From CAVROP01 sp050012175 (GTDB taxonomy: Bacteria > Acidobacteriota > Terriglobia > UBA7540), in the NCBI GenBank assembly GCA_050012175.1, contig JBEKHR010000012.1:1-64000 (forward strand): DNA of 64,000 nt. Direction: 5' to 3'. The notes below the pieces were generated by a model, which was not told the DNA's origin, did no database searches, and worked only from the letters and a program-made list of their open reading frames with translations. Shown here piece by piece: positions 1-8,705 of the stretch. The translations under genes were made by a program, and so were the position numbers. Position 1 is the stretch's first letter. Each line of letters begins with the position of its first letter.

Positions 1-2
1 CC

Positions 3-80
3 TGCCCACTGCGACGCGCTTTCGACAAACTTGACCGGGAGGTGACGTCCTGGGTCCAACAAGCCCAATTGGCTGCCTGA
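3..80 (+). CDS. C-terminal end of an unidentified gene (partial)
   Basis: An open frame enters from the left edge and ends with TGA at 78-80, giving 25 residues that end in TSWVQQAQLAA. The residues are charged and helix-like, which fits the tail of a real protein, but the piece is too short to name a family. The rest of the space up to the aldehyde dehydrogenase stop at 219 is AT-richer and shows no gene or clear signal. Confidence 0.3.
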   Translation, partial: CPLRRAFDKLDREVTSWVQQAQLAA

Positions 81-218
81 AAACTTGACTCATTTACACC
101 AAGTTTCGTACTTCAAGATTTCTAGCTGAGCGGAATTCGAAATTCCAAATTCTGAGTCTCCCTCACATACCCATGGGCGCACACCTCGCGCCAGTACTCC
201 TCTTCCGGTTCGCAGTCT

Positions 219-1613
219 TCAGTTGCCCGTGCGCGTCCTGAGGTGGAAGCTCTTCGGGCGCGTCAGGTACAGAAAACCGAGGTGCGACAGCGTGCAGCCG
301 TGGCCGCTGTCCTTGATGCCCACCCAGGCGAGCTCAGGGTCCAGATAGTCACAACGATTGACATAGACCGTGCCCGCGTTCGTTCGATGCGCCAGCATCT
401 CGCCCCGCGCGATGTCCTCGGTCCAAATGGATGCGGTGAGACCGTACGGGCTGTCGTTCATCAGCCGGACGGCCTCATCCTCGGTATCGACGCGCATGAT
501 TCCGATGACGGGCCCGAAGCTTTCCTTCATCATCACGCTCATGCTGTGATCGACATCCACGAGGACAGTGGGCTGGAAGTAGTAGCCGGGCCCCGGCAGG
601 CGGCGTCCTCCCGTCAATACCTTGGCGCCCCGGTCGACGGCTTGGCCAACCTGGAATTCCATGAATTCGACAGCGCTGCGCACGGCCAGCGGTCCCACGG
701 TCGTCGTTTCGTCCTCGGGGTTACCCACTTTATATTTTTCCACTTCGCTGACGTAGGCATCGACGAATCGGGAGAAAAGGGAGCGCATGACGTAGATCCG
801 CTCGATGGCGCAGCAGCTCTGCCCGGTGTTGTAGAACGCTCCGTCCACCAGGTTTTCCACGGTGAAAGCAAAATTGGCGTCCTCGCGCACGAAGGCCGGA
901 TCTTTGCCACCGAGCTCGAGGCCCATGTCGAGCAGTTGGGTTGAGGCTGCCTGGTAAACCTCACGTCCGCCTTCCACCGAGCCGGTAAATGAGATGAAAT
1001 CGACGGCGCGCGTTTCGATGAGCTTGCGGATGGTGCTGTGGCGGACGTGAATCGATGCGACCAGGTCCGGAGGGAGGCTGGTTTTGTGAAAGGCCTCCAC
1101 GAAAGCGTCGCCGCAAAGCGGCGTCAGGCGGGCGTGCTTGATGAGGACGGCGTCCCCGGCCAGAAGGGCCGGGACAATGACGTTGACGGCGATGAGCAGC
1201 GGGTAGTTCCAGGCGGGAATATCGAGCACGATCCCGAGCGGCTCGTGCCGGAGGAACCTGCGGAATCCTTCCCTGGGCGGTAGGAGTTCGTCCTGGAGCA
1301 CACCGGGCGCCAAACGGACCATCGTCTGGGCGCGGTCGAGCATCGCGTCCACCTCCCGGCGCGCCTGGACGATGGGCTTCCCCATCTGGCGCGTGATGTC
1401 CAGGGCGATCGCCTCCTTCATGGCCCGAAAGGCATTGATAAACTGGCAGCAGATGTCCATGCGTTGCTCGACCGGGACGTCGCGCCACTGTTGCTGCGCC
1501 ACGCGCATTCTGGAAAGAATGGACTCGATCTCCGACTCCGAAGTCGGCTCGATCGCGCGAAAGAGCTGTTCAGTGGCGGGGTTTATGAGGTTCCAACTCG
1601 AGGTTTCGCTCAT
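219..1613 (-). CDS. NAD(P)-dependent aldehyde dehydrogenase
   Basis: This 464-residue protein belongs to the aldehyde dehydrogenase superfamily and should oxidise an aldehyde to its acid in the cytoplasm. Visible family marks are the PAWNYP segment near residue 133, FTGSVEGG of the cofactor-binding region, ELGGKDP with the general-base Glu, and GQSCCAIERIYV with the nucleophilic Cys. The length is slightly shorter than the usual 480-500. The ATG has a strong GGAGGAG Shine-Dalgarno. It is the last gene of a four-gene minus-strand run after a class I amidotransferase and an iron alcohol dehydrogenase, so the two dehydrogenases may act on the same alcohol/aldehyde pair. The substrate cannot be told from sequence. 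Confidence 0.93.
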   Translation of the reverse strand: MSETSSWNLINPATEQLFRAIEPTSESEIESILSRMRVAQQQWRDVPVEQRMDICCQFINAFRAMKEAIALDITRQMGKPIVQARREVDAMLDRAQTMVRLAPGVLQDELLPPREGFRRFLRHEPLGIVLDIPAWNYPLLIAVNVIVPALLAGDAVLIKHARLTPLCGDAFVEAFHKTSLPPDLVASIHVRHSTIRKLIETRAVDFISFTGSVEGGREVYQAASTQLLDMGLELGGKDPAFVREDANFAFTVENLVDGAFYNTGQSCCAIERIYVMRSLFSRFVDAYVSEVEKYKVGNPEDETTTVGPLAVRSAVEFMEFQVGQAVDRGAKVLTGGRRLPGPGYYFQPTVLVDVDHSMSVMMKESFGPVIGIMRVDTEDEAVRLMNDSPYGLTASIWTEDIARGEMLAHRTNAGTVYVNRCDYLDPELAWVGIKDSGHGCTLSHLGFLYLTRPKSFHLRTRTGN

Positions 1614-1637
1614 AAGGTCTTCTCCTCCTTGGCCGTC

Positions 1638-1683
1638 TTAGCTTGGCAGGGTTTACGAGGGTCTGGGTCAAAGTCTCGCTCAT
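1638..1683 (-). repeat. Decayed copy of the aldehyde dehydrogenase 5' end
   Basis: Seventy bases upstream of the aldehyde dehydrogenase ATG there is a second ATG (1681-1683) followed by codons reading MSETLTQTLVNPA, clearly related to the real start MSETSSWNLINPA. The frame then runs into the Shine-Dalgarno region and out of register. It looks like a short tandem duplication of the gene start that has diverged. Confidence 0.6.
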
Positions 1684-1708
1684 AGGCTGTAAATGATAAA
1701 CGTTACGG

Positions 1709-2875
1709 TTACCAACTCTCCTCATAGAGCCTCAGGAGATCACCCTGCGCGCAGGGACGGATATTGGTCCTGTGGCAGGAGTCTTCGAAGGCCTTCACCG
1801 AGAGGGCGCCGAGGCTCTCCTGGGGGACTCCGTGGTGGCGCAGGCCACGAGTTATGCCGATGCGCTCGATCATGGACTCGACTTCCTTCACGGACCTCGC
1901 CGCGGCCTCCCTCGGCGTCATATTGTGCACGGGCGCGCCGAAGAGAGCTGCCAAACGCGCGTAGTGACTCTCCGCCTCCTTTAGGTTGAACCGCATGACC
2001 GCTGGGAGGCACAAAGCGTTCGCCAGACCGTGATTCAGGCCGAACTCGGTCGAAAGGGGGTGTGCCAGCGAGTGCGTGGCGCCTAGATCTTTCTGGAAGG
2101 AGATCGCTCCCATCGTGGCCGCCACCTGCATATACCCCCGCGCCTCGATGTCCCTGCCGTTGCGCGTCGCCGGCTCGAGGTAACGGATGATGAGCTCCAG
2201 CCCGTAGATCGCGATGGCGTCGCACAGCGGATGGAATACGGGGCAGGTCAGGGACTCGAGACAGTGCGTGAAGGCATCCATGCCGGTTGTCGCCGTCAGG
2301 AACGGCGGCAGCCCCACTGTCAGCTCCGGATCAAGAATGGCGCGCTTGGGCATCAGCCACGGGCTGAAGATGATGATCTTCCGGCCCAGCTTGTGGGATG
2401 TGATCACCGAGGACCGCCCGACCTCGCTGCCGGTTCCCGCCGTGGTGGGTATTGCGATGATCGGGTCATAGGGTCCGGCCATCCGATCCGCGCCGCCGGC
2501 CTGTGCGTCGAGTTCGCTCAGCGCACCCCGATGCCGGGCCATGGCCACAACAGCCTTGGAAACGTCGAGGGCGCTGCCGCCGCCGAGGCCGATTGTCCCG
2601 TCGCAGGCAGCGGTCCGGTAGAGGTCGGCCGATTCAAGCACGTCGTCTTCGATCGGGTTAGCGTGGACTTTATCGAAAACCTCGTGGGGCAGGTCGGCCT
2701 TCCTGAGCACAGAGATGACCGCATCGACGACGGGAGTGGCGCGCAGCCCGGGATCGGTGACGAGGAGAGGCTTGCGAATCCCAGTTTCCTCGAGACAAGA
2801 CGGAAGGCGCCCGATGGCGCCGCAGCCAAAAAGGATCCTGGTGGGGAACGAAAAGGTGCAGATCTCGTTGAACAT
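1709..2875 (-). CDS. Iron-containing alcohol dehydrogenase
   Basis: The 388 residues match group III (Fe-dependent) alcohol dehydrogenases, about 380-390 residues long. The NAD-binding GGGSALDVSKAV lies near residue 97, followed by TTAGTGSEV. Metal-ligand motifs are seen as DAFTHCLE and HSLAHPLSTEFGLNHG, which hold the conserved Asp/His set. The protein should interconvert an alcohol and an aldehyde with NAD(P)H. It starts 7 bases after the amidotransferase stop with GGAGG positioned before the ATG, so translation is probably linked within the operon. Confidence 0.93.
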   Translation of the reverse strand: MFNEICTFSFPTRILFGCGAIGRLPSCLEETGIRKPLLVTDPGLRATPVVDAVISVLRKADLPHEVFDKVHANPIEDDVLESADLYRTAACDGTIGLGGGSALDVSKAVVAMARHRGALSELDAQAGGADRMAGPYDPIIAIPTTAGTGSEVGRSSVITSHKLGRKIIIFSPWLMPKRAILDPELTVGLPPFLTATTGMDAFTHCLESLTCPVFHPLCDAIAIYGLELIIRYLEPATRNGRDIEARGYMQVAATMGAISFQKDLGATHSLAHPLSTEFGLNHGLANALCLPAVMRFNLKEAESHYARLAALFGAPVHNMTPREAAARSVKEVESMIERIGITRGLRHHGVPQESLGALSVKAFEDSCHRTNIRPCAQGDLLRLYEESW

Positions 2876-2881
2876 GTCGGA

Positions 2882-3757
2882 TTAACCTCCAGCCGCCCGG
2901 GGCAGCACAAGCTTGTTTATCCAGTTACGGAATTCCACCTGGCGCACCTGGTCCGAGAGCACATCGTCGTCGATGTCGAGCTCCCAGCGCAGGTCTTTGC
3001 GGTTCGGGTTCTGGTGGAGCGTCTCGAGCTTCTCGACGTACTGGACCAGAGCCTCGTGACTCTGGAAAAACCCTTCCGCTACCAGCTTCGGCGCCCGCGC
3101 CATGATCAGGCGCGCTACTTCGTGCAGATCGTACTCCGGGTGATACGCCAAGCCCCAAAAAGTCCCCTTCGCGTGTTTCACTTCTATCGCCTGGACGTGG
3201 GTGAAATCGTTGGAGGCCAGCAGCACCCCTCCGGGAGGAAGCTGTGTCACTTCATCGAGATGGCTGCTGAAGCCGTTGTACACGGGGGGTTTCCCCTCGA
3301 ACATGGGATGCTGAAGCCCCTCGGCGGTAAGCCGGATCTTGCGCCCGATTCCCATTTCGCGTCCGCGCGGGTTCGCCCGCACCTCTCCGCCCGCCGCTAC
3401 CGCTGCCATCTGGATGCCCCAGCAGGTGCCAAAACCGGGGGTTCCAACCTCGTAGCTCTTCCTGGCAAACTCGATCTGGCGGGTCACGCGTGTATTGTCC
3501 AGCTCGTAGATCGTCAGGTTGCAGCCGGGCCAGAGTATCCCCGTGTAGTGTTCCGGCCCCAGCCCATCCGGGGGAGCAGCATGGTCGCTCGCAAGCCAGA
3601 TGCTGCATTGCGCCTCGGGCAGATATTTTTTCAGCATCTCCTCATAGAGGAGCCAAGCGTATTTCATCCCCACCACGTCGAACTCGTCACGGCTTGGTTT
3701 CGGGTACCCGTCGATGATCAGGAAACGAAGTGTCGATGGCATAGGTTTGTTTGTCAT
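2882..3757 (-). CDS. Class I glutamine amidotransferase (GMP-synthase-like)
   Basis: This 291-residue protein has the triad of class I glutamine amidotransferases: the nucleophile elbow GTCWGIQ near residue 109 and the His-Glu pair in YHPEYD near residue 226. It has no synthetase domain of its own, so it either delivers ammonia to a partner or, like PuuD-type gamma-glutamyl hydrolases, cleaves a gamma-glutamyl bond. The neighbouring aldehyde and alcohol dehydrogenases favour a catabolic gamma-glutamyl pathway, but no glutamine-synthetase-like partner is in the window. Its ATG overlaps the stop of the HAD gene by four bases (ATGA), a sign of translational coupling. Confidence 0.88.
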   Translation of the reverse strand: MTNKPMPSTLRFLIIDGYPKPSRDEFDVVGMKYAWLLYEEMLKKYLPEAQCSIWLASDHAAPPDGLGPEHYTGILWPGCNLTIYELDNTRVTRQIEFARKSYEVGTPGFGTCWGIQMAAVAAGGEVRANPRGREMGIGRKIRLTAEGLQHPMFEGKPPVYNGFSSHLDEVTQLPPGGVLLASNDFTHVQAIEVKHAKGTFWGLAYHPEYDLHEVARLIMARAPKLVAEGFFQSHEALVQYVEKLETLHQNPNRKDLRWELDIDDDVLSDQVRQVEFRNWINKLVLPRAAGG

Positions 3758-4512
3758 GTTATGTCCAGGGAATCAATGATAGCGGGAAGCTGGCTGAAGT
3801 CCCGGCACACGGCGTCGGCACGGGTGTTGGCGCTGTCCCGGTCAACAACCGCCGTCAAGAGCACCGCTCGAGCTCCCACGTCTTTCGCGCCCGCAATGTC
3901 GTTGTGCTCGCGGTCGCCGACGTGAACGATTTGGTCGAGACGGCACCCCGCCAGTTCGGCGGCCCGCCGAAACGTTTCCGGCGCGGGCTTCGAGCAACCG
4001 ACCTCATCAGAGAATACGAAGGCCGAAAAAAGATCCCGCAGCCCGTAACCTGCCAGCAATTCGCGGAGCGCGCGACCGGGCGTGAAGATGGCGTCCGAGA
4101 CCACCGCCAAAGTGAATCGCCGGCCGAGTGTCCTCAGCGCCGCCTCGGCTCCGGGTACGAGATCAGGCCGGATGCGCAGCTCCATGTCCTCATGAAGCCT
4201 CACTAACTCCTGGAGTTCCTCTTCCGGCAGCTCGCGCTTCAAACCGGCAAGCAGGACCCGCAGCCGCGTGTCCACCGGCCAGGTTACGTGCTGGTGGTAC
4301 CAGACCTGCCGGAAGGCCGAGTCCGCAGTGTCGTAAGCGCAGTTGACGAGCGCCCGATCGATGGGAGCATGCCGTGACAGGAAGCGGTAAACCAGATCCC
4401 TGCGTTCGACCGCCTTTGTGGGAAGACCTTGCTGACGCCGCTTGGGTTCATCGGAATCATCGATAAAGACGGTATCCCAAAGATCAAACGACACCACCCG
4501 GACTCGTCCCAT
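3754..4512 (-). CDS. HAD-superfamily hydrolase
   Basis: The protein (252 residues from the chosen start) shows all four HAD motifs: FDLWDTVF with the nucleophilic Asp, VVSDAIFTPG with the motif II Ser, the Lys of CSKPAPETF, and HVGDREHNDIAGA with the acidic motif IV. The helical cap between motifs I and II is typical of phosphoglycolate-phosphatase-like enzymes. The start MGRVRVVSF is preferred because AGGTAGGTG precedes it and it places motif I at residue 8; an upstream in-frame ATG at 4554 is possible. It is the first gene of the operon with the amidotransferase and two dehydrogenases. Confidence 0.88.
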   Translation of the reverse strand: MGRVRVVSFDLWDTVFIDDSDEPKRRQQGLPTKAVERRDLVYRFLSRHAPIDRALVNCAYDTADSAFRQVWYHQHVTWPVDTRLRVLLAGLKRELPEEELQELVRLHEDMELRIRPDLVPGAEAALRTLGRRFTLAVVSDAIFTPGRALRELLAGYGLRDLFSAFVFSDEVGCSKPAPETFRRAAELAGCRLDQIVHVGDREHNDIAGAKDVGARAVLLTAVVDRDSANTRADAVCRDFSQLPAIIDSLDIT

Positions 4513-4552
4513 TGCACCTACCTGCACAGCAGGGTTTGAACAAACGCGCGGC

Positions 4553-4581
4553 ATTCTAGCACATCTGCGGAAGTCGCAAAA
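4553..4581 (-). promoter_or_regulatory. Possible promoter of the HAD operon
   Basis: On the minus strand TAGAAT (4553-4558) matches a -10 box in five of six positions, with a weak TTTTGC 17 bases upstream. It lies 40 bases before the chosen HAD start. Only the -10 box is convincing. Confidence 0.3.
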
Positions 4582-4659
4582 GCGGAATGGTGCTAGCCGC
4601 AGGACCTCGCCTTATGACCCAGCCCGTAGTCGGATTCCGGCAGCCGCCCCCTCTGTGCG

Positions 4660-4884
4660 TTAGAGGTTGGCCTTGCCTTTTCGCGCCCTCATCCAGAGAA
4701 GAAAGGTCACGAAGGTACCGGCGGCGGCCACGCACACGAGCATGACCAGAATTGGAAAGAGGCGCTGGCCCGAGGCCTTGTACATCCAGCCGATGGCCTC
4801 TTCCTGAAAAACGGGGCCGATCGATTTTGCCCCTTTAGATATTTCGACTGAGTAGCCTGAAATAACCTGCCAGCCAAGTTGTAG
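4660..4884 (-). pseudogene. C-terminal remnant of a membrane protein
   Basis: A 74-codon open frame without a usable start reads through QEEAIGWMYKASGQRL, then a strongly hydrophobic segment (PILVMLVCVAAAGTFVTFLLW), then a basic tail RARKGKANL and a stop. The pattern of a single transmembrane helix with a positive cytoplasmic tail is protein-like, but nothing upstream continues the frame. I read it as the truncated end of a transporter or membrane protein of unknown family. An internal ATG could give a 41-residue single-pass protein instead. Confidence 0.4.
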
Positions 4885-4923
4885 TTAGACCACATAGACG
4901 GCTTTTCAAGGGGAGCTTTTCAC

Positions 4924-4952
4924 TTGACAGTGTATCCCAAATTGTCTAAAGT
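4924..4952 (+). promoter_or_regulatory. Sigma-70-type promoter of the RlpA-like gene
   Basis: A perfect TTGACA (4924-4929) is followed after 17 bases by TAAAGT (4947-4952), four of six matches to the -10 consensus. The start site would lie near 4959, giving a leader of about 75 bases before the ATG at 5033. Confidence 0.5.
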
Positions 4953-5032
4953 CGGCAATTCCATCACGCAACCAGTTGCACACAGATTTGGCCAGCTCAG
5001 CCCAGAGAGGGCGCGTGCCGATTGGAGGATGA

Positions 5033-5485
5033 ATGAAAAGACTTATCATGGGCTGTGCGGTGGCGGGGTTAATCGCACTGTCAGCCAAGTCCGAAGCAAG
5101 GTCGCCCGCTTCGATCAGACTATCCCCCTTGACAGTAATGCCGGAGGAAAAATACCAAATCGGAGTAGCAAGCTGGTACGGTCAAGAGTTCCAGGGGAAT
5201 ACGACGGCGAACGGAGAGGTTTACGACTTAAACGGATTTACAGCAGCGCACCTAACGCTCCCTTTTGGAACTACCGTCCGAGTCACTAACCTCAAGAATA
5301 ATAAGAATATATTGCTACGAGTCAACGACCGTGGGCCGCACATCGGACGGCGTCTGATTGACGTTTCGTGGGCAGCCGCAAAGCGCCTGGGATTTGTCCA
5401 CTCCGGCACCACGCCGGTTCGTGTGGAAGTTGTAACCTATCCAAAATGGTTCCTCTCACTATCAATGGCCAAAACCAACAATTGA
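5033..5485 (+). CDS. RlpA-like double-psi beta-barrel protein
   Basis: This 150-residue protein has a signal peptide (MKRLIMGCAVAGLIALSA, cleaved near SEA) and then one double-psi beta-barrel domain of the RlpA family. The family pattern is clear: GVASWYG, NGEVYD, LPFGTTVRVTNL, RVNDRGP and RRLIDVSWAAAKRLGF. RlpA proteins are septal lytic transglycosylases that cut naked glycan strands in the periplasm. It lacks the C-terminal SPOR domain of E. coli RlpA, so septal targeting by that route is unlikely. GGAGG sits six bases before the ATG, and it appears to be transcribed alone. Confidence 0.9.
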   Translation: MKRLIMGCAVAGLIALSAKSEARSPASIRLSPLTVMPEEKYQIGVASWYGQEFQGNTTANGEVYDLNGFTAAHLTLPFGTTVRVTNLKNNKNILLRVNDRGPHIGRRLIDVSWAAAKRLGFVHSGTTPVRVEVVTYPKWFLSLSMAKTNN

Positions 5486-5542
5486 TCTGCTCGCCGCACT
5501 CCTCCGAACAGGTTTCAACCCTTGATCCCGGAGGGGATCAAT

Positions 5543-5722
5543 AGAGTAGCCGGGGGCAACGCCCCCGGAAAACGCGCCCCCAACCAGGCCCGACCCGTTA
5601 GCTGACGGGTCGAATCCGGGTGGCGTCACACTGGTCTTGCGTCCCGCGGCTCAGGGTGATACGACCCTTTCAGGGTCGGGGAACGAGCGTGGCGCTTTCC
5701 GGGGGCGTTGCCCCCGGCTACT
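5543..5722. repeat. BIME-type pair of inverted REP hairpins
   Basis: An arm AGTAGCCGGGGGC at 5543 begins a hairpin and recurs in inverse orientation ending GCCCCCGGCTACT at 5722. Each arm is itself a GC-rich stem-loop. Between them are further small palindromes such as GACCCGTTAGCTGACGGGTC. This is the layout of a bacterial interspersed mosaic element. Similar paired hairpins occur elsewhere in the window and around the transposase at the right end. Confidence 0.7.
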
Positions 5723-6108
5723 ATCTTGTGCCCTTGCAGGGCACGACAAACCTACCCTTCGGTCTTACCCCGCGGCACCCTGTTTCTGACATCACGGATA
5801 GCCGCTTTCGGCTATCCATGCTCAAAATGGTGCCGAGCGCCTCGGTGCAACGTGCCTTGGAGCGAAATACAAGACCGACGACTTCTTGTCAATGTTTTGC
5901 ATTAAGCGCCTACAATTTGGTGACCTTCGGGTTCCTTCCACGTCTAAATCTCCTGAATAGAACCCCACGGATTAAGAGGCCGTTTCCTGTCCAAAGTTGC
6001 TGGGAAGGAGCAGGGCTGACTGCCACCTATAGGGATGGAACATTTCCTGCCGTTGTCGCGTACTTGAAACCAGACACCTGGCGTAGCGCCTGGGTCCGAG
6101 GAAAACCG

Positions 6109-7314
6109 ATGGCAAACAACAATCATAAGAAGCGGCGGCGCTGGATCGTCGCGGGAGTCGCCTTCATTGTCCTGGTTGGGTGCGGATTTGGCATTGCCGC
6201 AGCATTACGACCGAATCGTCAGGTTGATGCCTCCAAATTGGCCGCGGTCGAACGCGGGGACTTGGCTCGTTCCGTGGTCGCCACAGGCAAGATTGAGCCT
6301 CTGGCAAAAGTGGATGTCAAATCGAAGGCCAGCGGGATCGTGGAGAAGATCTTTGCCGAGTACGGCGACCGCGTGAAGCAGGGCCAGGTGCTCGTCGAGC
6401 TGGACAAAGAGCAGTTGCGCGCCCAGGTGGCTGAGGCCCGCGCCAACTTGCAGGCCGCAGAGGCTGCCGTTCAATCAGCGCAGGCGACTTTCGAGCGCAA
6501 CGTTGTGGACGCGCTAGGTCCTGACCTGCCCTTCCTGAAATCCACCGCCGAGCGCAACCGGAAGCTGGCTGCCGAAGGACTGATTTCCGCCTCATTGCTC
6601 GATGACGGTGAAAAAGCCTATCAGATGGCGCTGAACAAGCAGTTGTCAGCCCAGCGCAATGTGGCGGTCAGCCGCGCCGACGTCGCGCGCGCGAAGGCCC
6701 AGGTGGCCCAAATGCAAGCGGCCCTCGAAAACGCCGAGGAGGACCTCCGCAATTCCACAATTGTCAGCCCGATGGATGGATTGGCGCTGTCCAGGGACGT
6801 GGAAGTGGGTGACGCCATCAGTTCAATCCTGATCCTGGGGTCGCAGGCGACAAACATCATGACCCTGGGAGATGTGAGCGAGGTTTACGTCAAAGGCAAA
6901 GTGGACGAAGCCGACATCAGCAAGGTCTACTTTGGTCAGCCCGCGCGTATCTCGGTCGAGTCGCTCAAAGAAAAGAAGTTCACGGGTAAAGTAACGAAGA
7001 TCTCCCCCCTAGGCGTCGAGAAGGACAACGTTACAACCTTCGAGGTCCGCGTCTCAATCCAGAACCCCACCGGGGAGCTGAAAGCAAACATGAGCGCCAA
7101 TGCTGAAATCATCCTTGAGGAGAAACAGAAAGTACTGATGGTGCCTGAGGCGGCGGTGATCTACGACAAGGACCGCCGCACTTTCTTGGAGACTCCCGAT
7201 CCTGGGTCCAAGACTGGCCGGCGCAAACTCTCGGTGAAACTGGGCATTTCTAATGGCGTAAAGACAGAACTTGTTGAAGGCCTGAAAGAAGGCCAGCAGG
7301 TGATACTACAGTGA
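6109..7314 (+). CDS. Periplasmic adaptor of an efflux system (MacA/HlyD type)
   Basis: The 401-residue protein begins with a basic N-terminus and one membrane anchor (WIVAGVAFIVLVGCGFGIAAAL), then a barrel-sandwich half (ASGIVEKIFAEYGDRVKQGQVLVELD), a long alpha-helical hairpin rich in Ala/Gln (about residues 95-215), the second lipoyl half (STIVSPMDGLALS), and a beta-barrel. This is the order of MacA-like membrane fusion proteins that link an inner-membrane permease to an outer-membrane channel. I chose the ATG at 6109 because GAGGAA precedes it; the frame stays open upstream but only through repeat DNA. Two FtsX-type permeases follow. Confidence 0.92.
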   Translation: MANNNHKKRRRWIVAGVAFIVLVGCGFGIAAALRPNRQVDASKLAAVERGDLARSVVATGKIEPLAKVDVKSKASGIVEKIFAEYGDRVKQGQVLVELDKEQLRAQVAEARANLQAAEAAVQSAQATFERNVVDALGPDLPFLKSTAERNRKLAAEGLISASLLDDGEKAYQMALNKQLSAQRNVAVSRADVARAKAQVAQMQAALENAEEDLRNSTIVSPMDGLALSRDVEVGDAISSILILGSQATNIMTLGDVSEVYVKGKVDEADISKVYFGQPARISVESLKEKKFTGKVTKISPLGVEKDNVTTFEVRVSIQNPTGELKANMSANAEIILEEKQKVLMVPEAAVIYDKDRRTFLETPDPGSKTGRRKLSVKLGISNGVKTELVEGLKEGQQVILQ

Positions 7315-7317
7315 CGA

Positions 7318-7399
7318 TGTCCGTCGTCCGTAGTCCGTTGCACGTAGACCGGGCAACCGAAGGAAGGCAACTGACAACGGACCACTGACTACGGACATT
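7318..7399. repeat. Inverted pair of heptanucleotide tandem arrays (GTCCGTA family)
   Basis: From 7318 to 7349 the sequence repeats a degenerate seven-base unit close to GTCCGTA/GTCCGTT. From 7368 to 7399 the complementary unit (CAACGGA, TACGGAC) appears, so the two arrays can pair as a hairpin. They fill the gap between the adaptor and permease genes. Confidence 0.75.
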
Positions 7400-7440
7400 G
7401 GACTCAACCGCATCATCCCTGAGCTGAAGGTAGCCAGCCA

Positions 7441-8700
7441 ATGGTCCTTCGCGATCTCATCCTCGACACGTTGCGCACCCTGTGGTCTCACAAGCTGCGG
7501 ACCTTCCTGACCATGTTCGGCATTGCCTGGGGGATCATCTCCATCACCCTGATGATTGCCGCCGGAGAAGGATTGCGCGTCGGCCAAATGAGACAGCAGG
7601 AGACCTTCGCCAAGGACTTGATGATCATCTTCAATGGCCGGACCAGCATGCAAGCGGGCGGGCTGCGGGCAGGCCGTCAAGTGAACTGGCAGGACTCGGA
7701 CGCGCCCGCCGTAGCGGAGGAGGCTACTGCCTGCCGGTACGTCTTGCCGGAGCTCTCGCGGGACAGCTTAACCAGTCGCAGTCTTTACAACAATGCCTCA
7801 CCGGAGGTCACGGGTTCGCTTCCCCCGTTCGCTGAGATTCGTTCGATCCACGTCGCTGAAGGCCGGTTCTATGACTGGGGAGACAATGCCCAGGGGCGCC
7901 GCGTGGCCTTCCTTGGCAGCAATATCAAGAAGCAACTCTTCTCTACCCGTCCCGCTGTCGGTGAGAGCATTTACATCAACAACCTGCCTTACACCGTCAT
8001 CGGAATCATGGAAAGCAAAGACCAGAACAGTTGCTATGACGGCTGGGACGTGGATAAGATCTTCGTCCCTTTCAGCGCCATGCTGCGCGATTTTCCCAAC
8101 AAACCTCCTCTGCTTTCCACCAGCGTTGATCATTTGTTGGTGGCCCCGAAGTCGCTCGAAGAGCATGAAACCTGCAAGTGGCAAGTGCGCCGCGCGCTCG
8201 GACGCATCCACAACTTCGACCCTCGAGACAAGGAAGCCGCTCCCATCTGGGACACGGTCGAGGAGTCCAAGGCATTTCAGAAAATCATGGACAGCATGAA
8301 GCTCTTCTTGGGAGCGGTGGGCATCACTACACTGCTGCTGGGGGGAATCGGCGTGATGAACGTCATGCTGGTGGCGGTGCGCGAACGCACCCGTGAAATC
8401 GGCGTTCGCAAAGCGGTAGGCGCCAGCGCCCGGGCTATTCTGAGCCAGTTCTTCATCGAGGCGCTCATCGTCGTTCTGTTGAGCGGTGGTCTGGGCATGG
8501 GCATCGCCTACGGTCTCTGCGGGCTCGTCGACCTTTTCCCCATGCCGGTCTTCTTTGCGGGTCTCTTGCCAACCTGGAAATCCGCCGTGATGTCATTCGC
8601 GCTGTTGGGCACCATCGCCGTGTTCTCGGCGCTTTACCCGGCTCGCCGCGCCGCCATCGTGGATCCCATCGACGCCCTGCGGTATGAGCCGGGGGGTTAG
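7441..8700 (+). CDS. MacB/FtsX-type ABC transporter permease
   Basis: The 419-residue protein has the MacB-like plan: a short N-terminal cytoplasmic part and first membrane helix (RTFLTMFGIAWGIISITLMIA), a large periplasmic domain (about residues 60-285), then three helices near residues 290-410 containing GGIGVMNVMLVAVRERTREIGVRKAVGA, the conserved FtsX signature. It ends in the typical VDPIDALRYEPGG. The ATPase domain fused in E. coli MacB is absent, and no separate ATPase gene is present in the window. It should act with the MacA-like adaptor just upstream and the second permease at 9297. Confidence 0.92.
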   Translation: MVLRDLILDTLRTLWSHKLRTFLTMFGIAWGIISITLMIAAGEGLRVGQMRQQETFAKDLMIIFNGRTSMQAGGLRAGRQVNWQDSDAPAVAEEATACRYVLPELSRDSLTSRSLYNNASPEVTGSLPPFAEIRSIHVAEGRFYDWGDNAQGRRVAFLGSNIKKQLFSTRPAVGESIYINNLPYTVIGIMESKDQNSCYDGWDVDKIFVPFSAMLRDFPNKPPLLSTSVDHLLVAPKSLEEHETCKWQVRRALGRIHNFDPRDKEAAPIWDTVEESKAFQKIMDSMKLFLGAVGITTLLLGGIGVMNVMLVAVRERTREIGVRKAVGASARAILSQFFIEALIVVLLSGGLGMGIAYGLCGLVDLFPMPVFFAGLLPTWKSAVMSFALLGTIAVFSALYPARRAAIVDPIDALRYEPGG

Positions 8701-8705
8701 CACTT

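Noticed and set aside
2231..3925. Plus-strand open frame of about 560 codons across the amidotransferase and Fe-ADH genes
   Set aside because: It is an antisense shadow. The minus-strand frames carry clear enzyme motifs and operon spacing.
5600..5635. GGGTCGAATCCGGG looked like a tRNA T-arm
   Set aside because: No acceptor or anticodon stem fits around it. The sequence is part of a GACCCG/CGGGTC REP hairpin.
5620..6108. Upstream open frame in phase with the MacA-like adaptor, which would give a 564-residue protein
   Set aside because: The extension is translated REP repeat DNA without a signal or domain. ATG 6109 has a good ribosome-binding site and starts the membrane anchor.
7318..7399. 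CRISPR array for the heptanucleotide arrays
   Set aside because: The unit is seven bases with no spacers and degenerate copies, and no cas genes are present.
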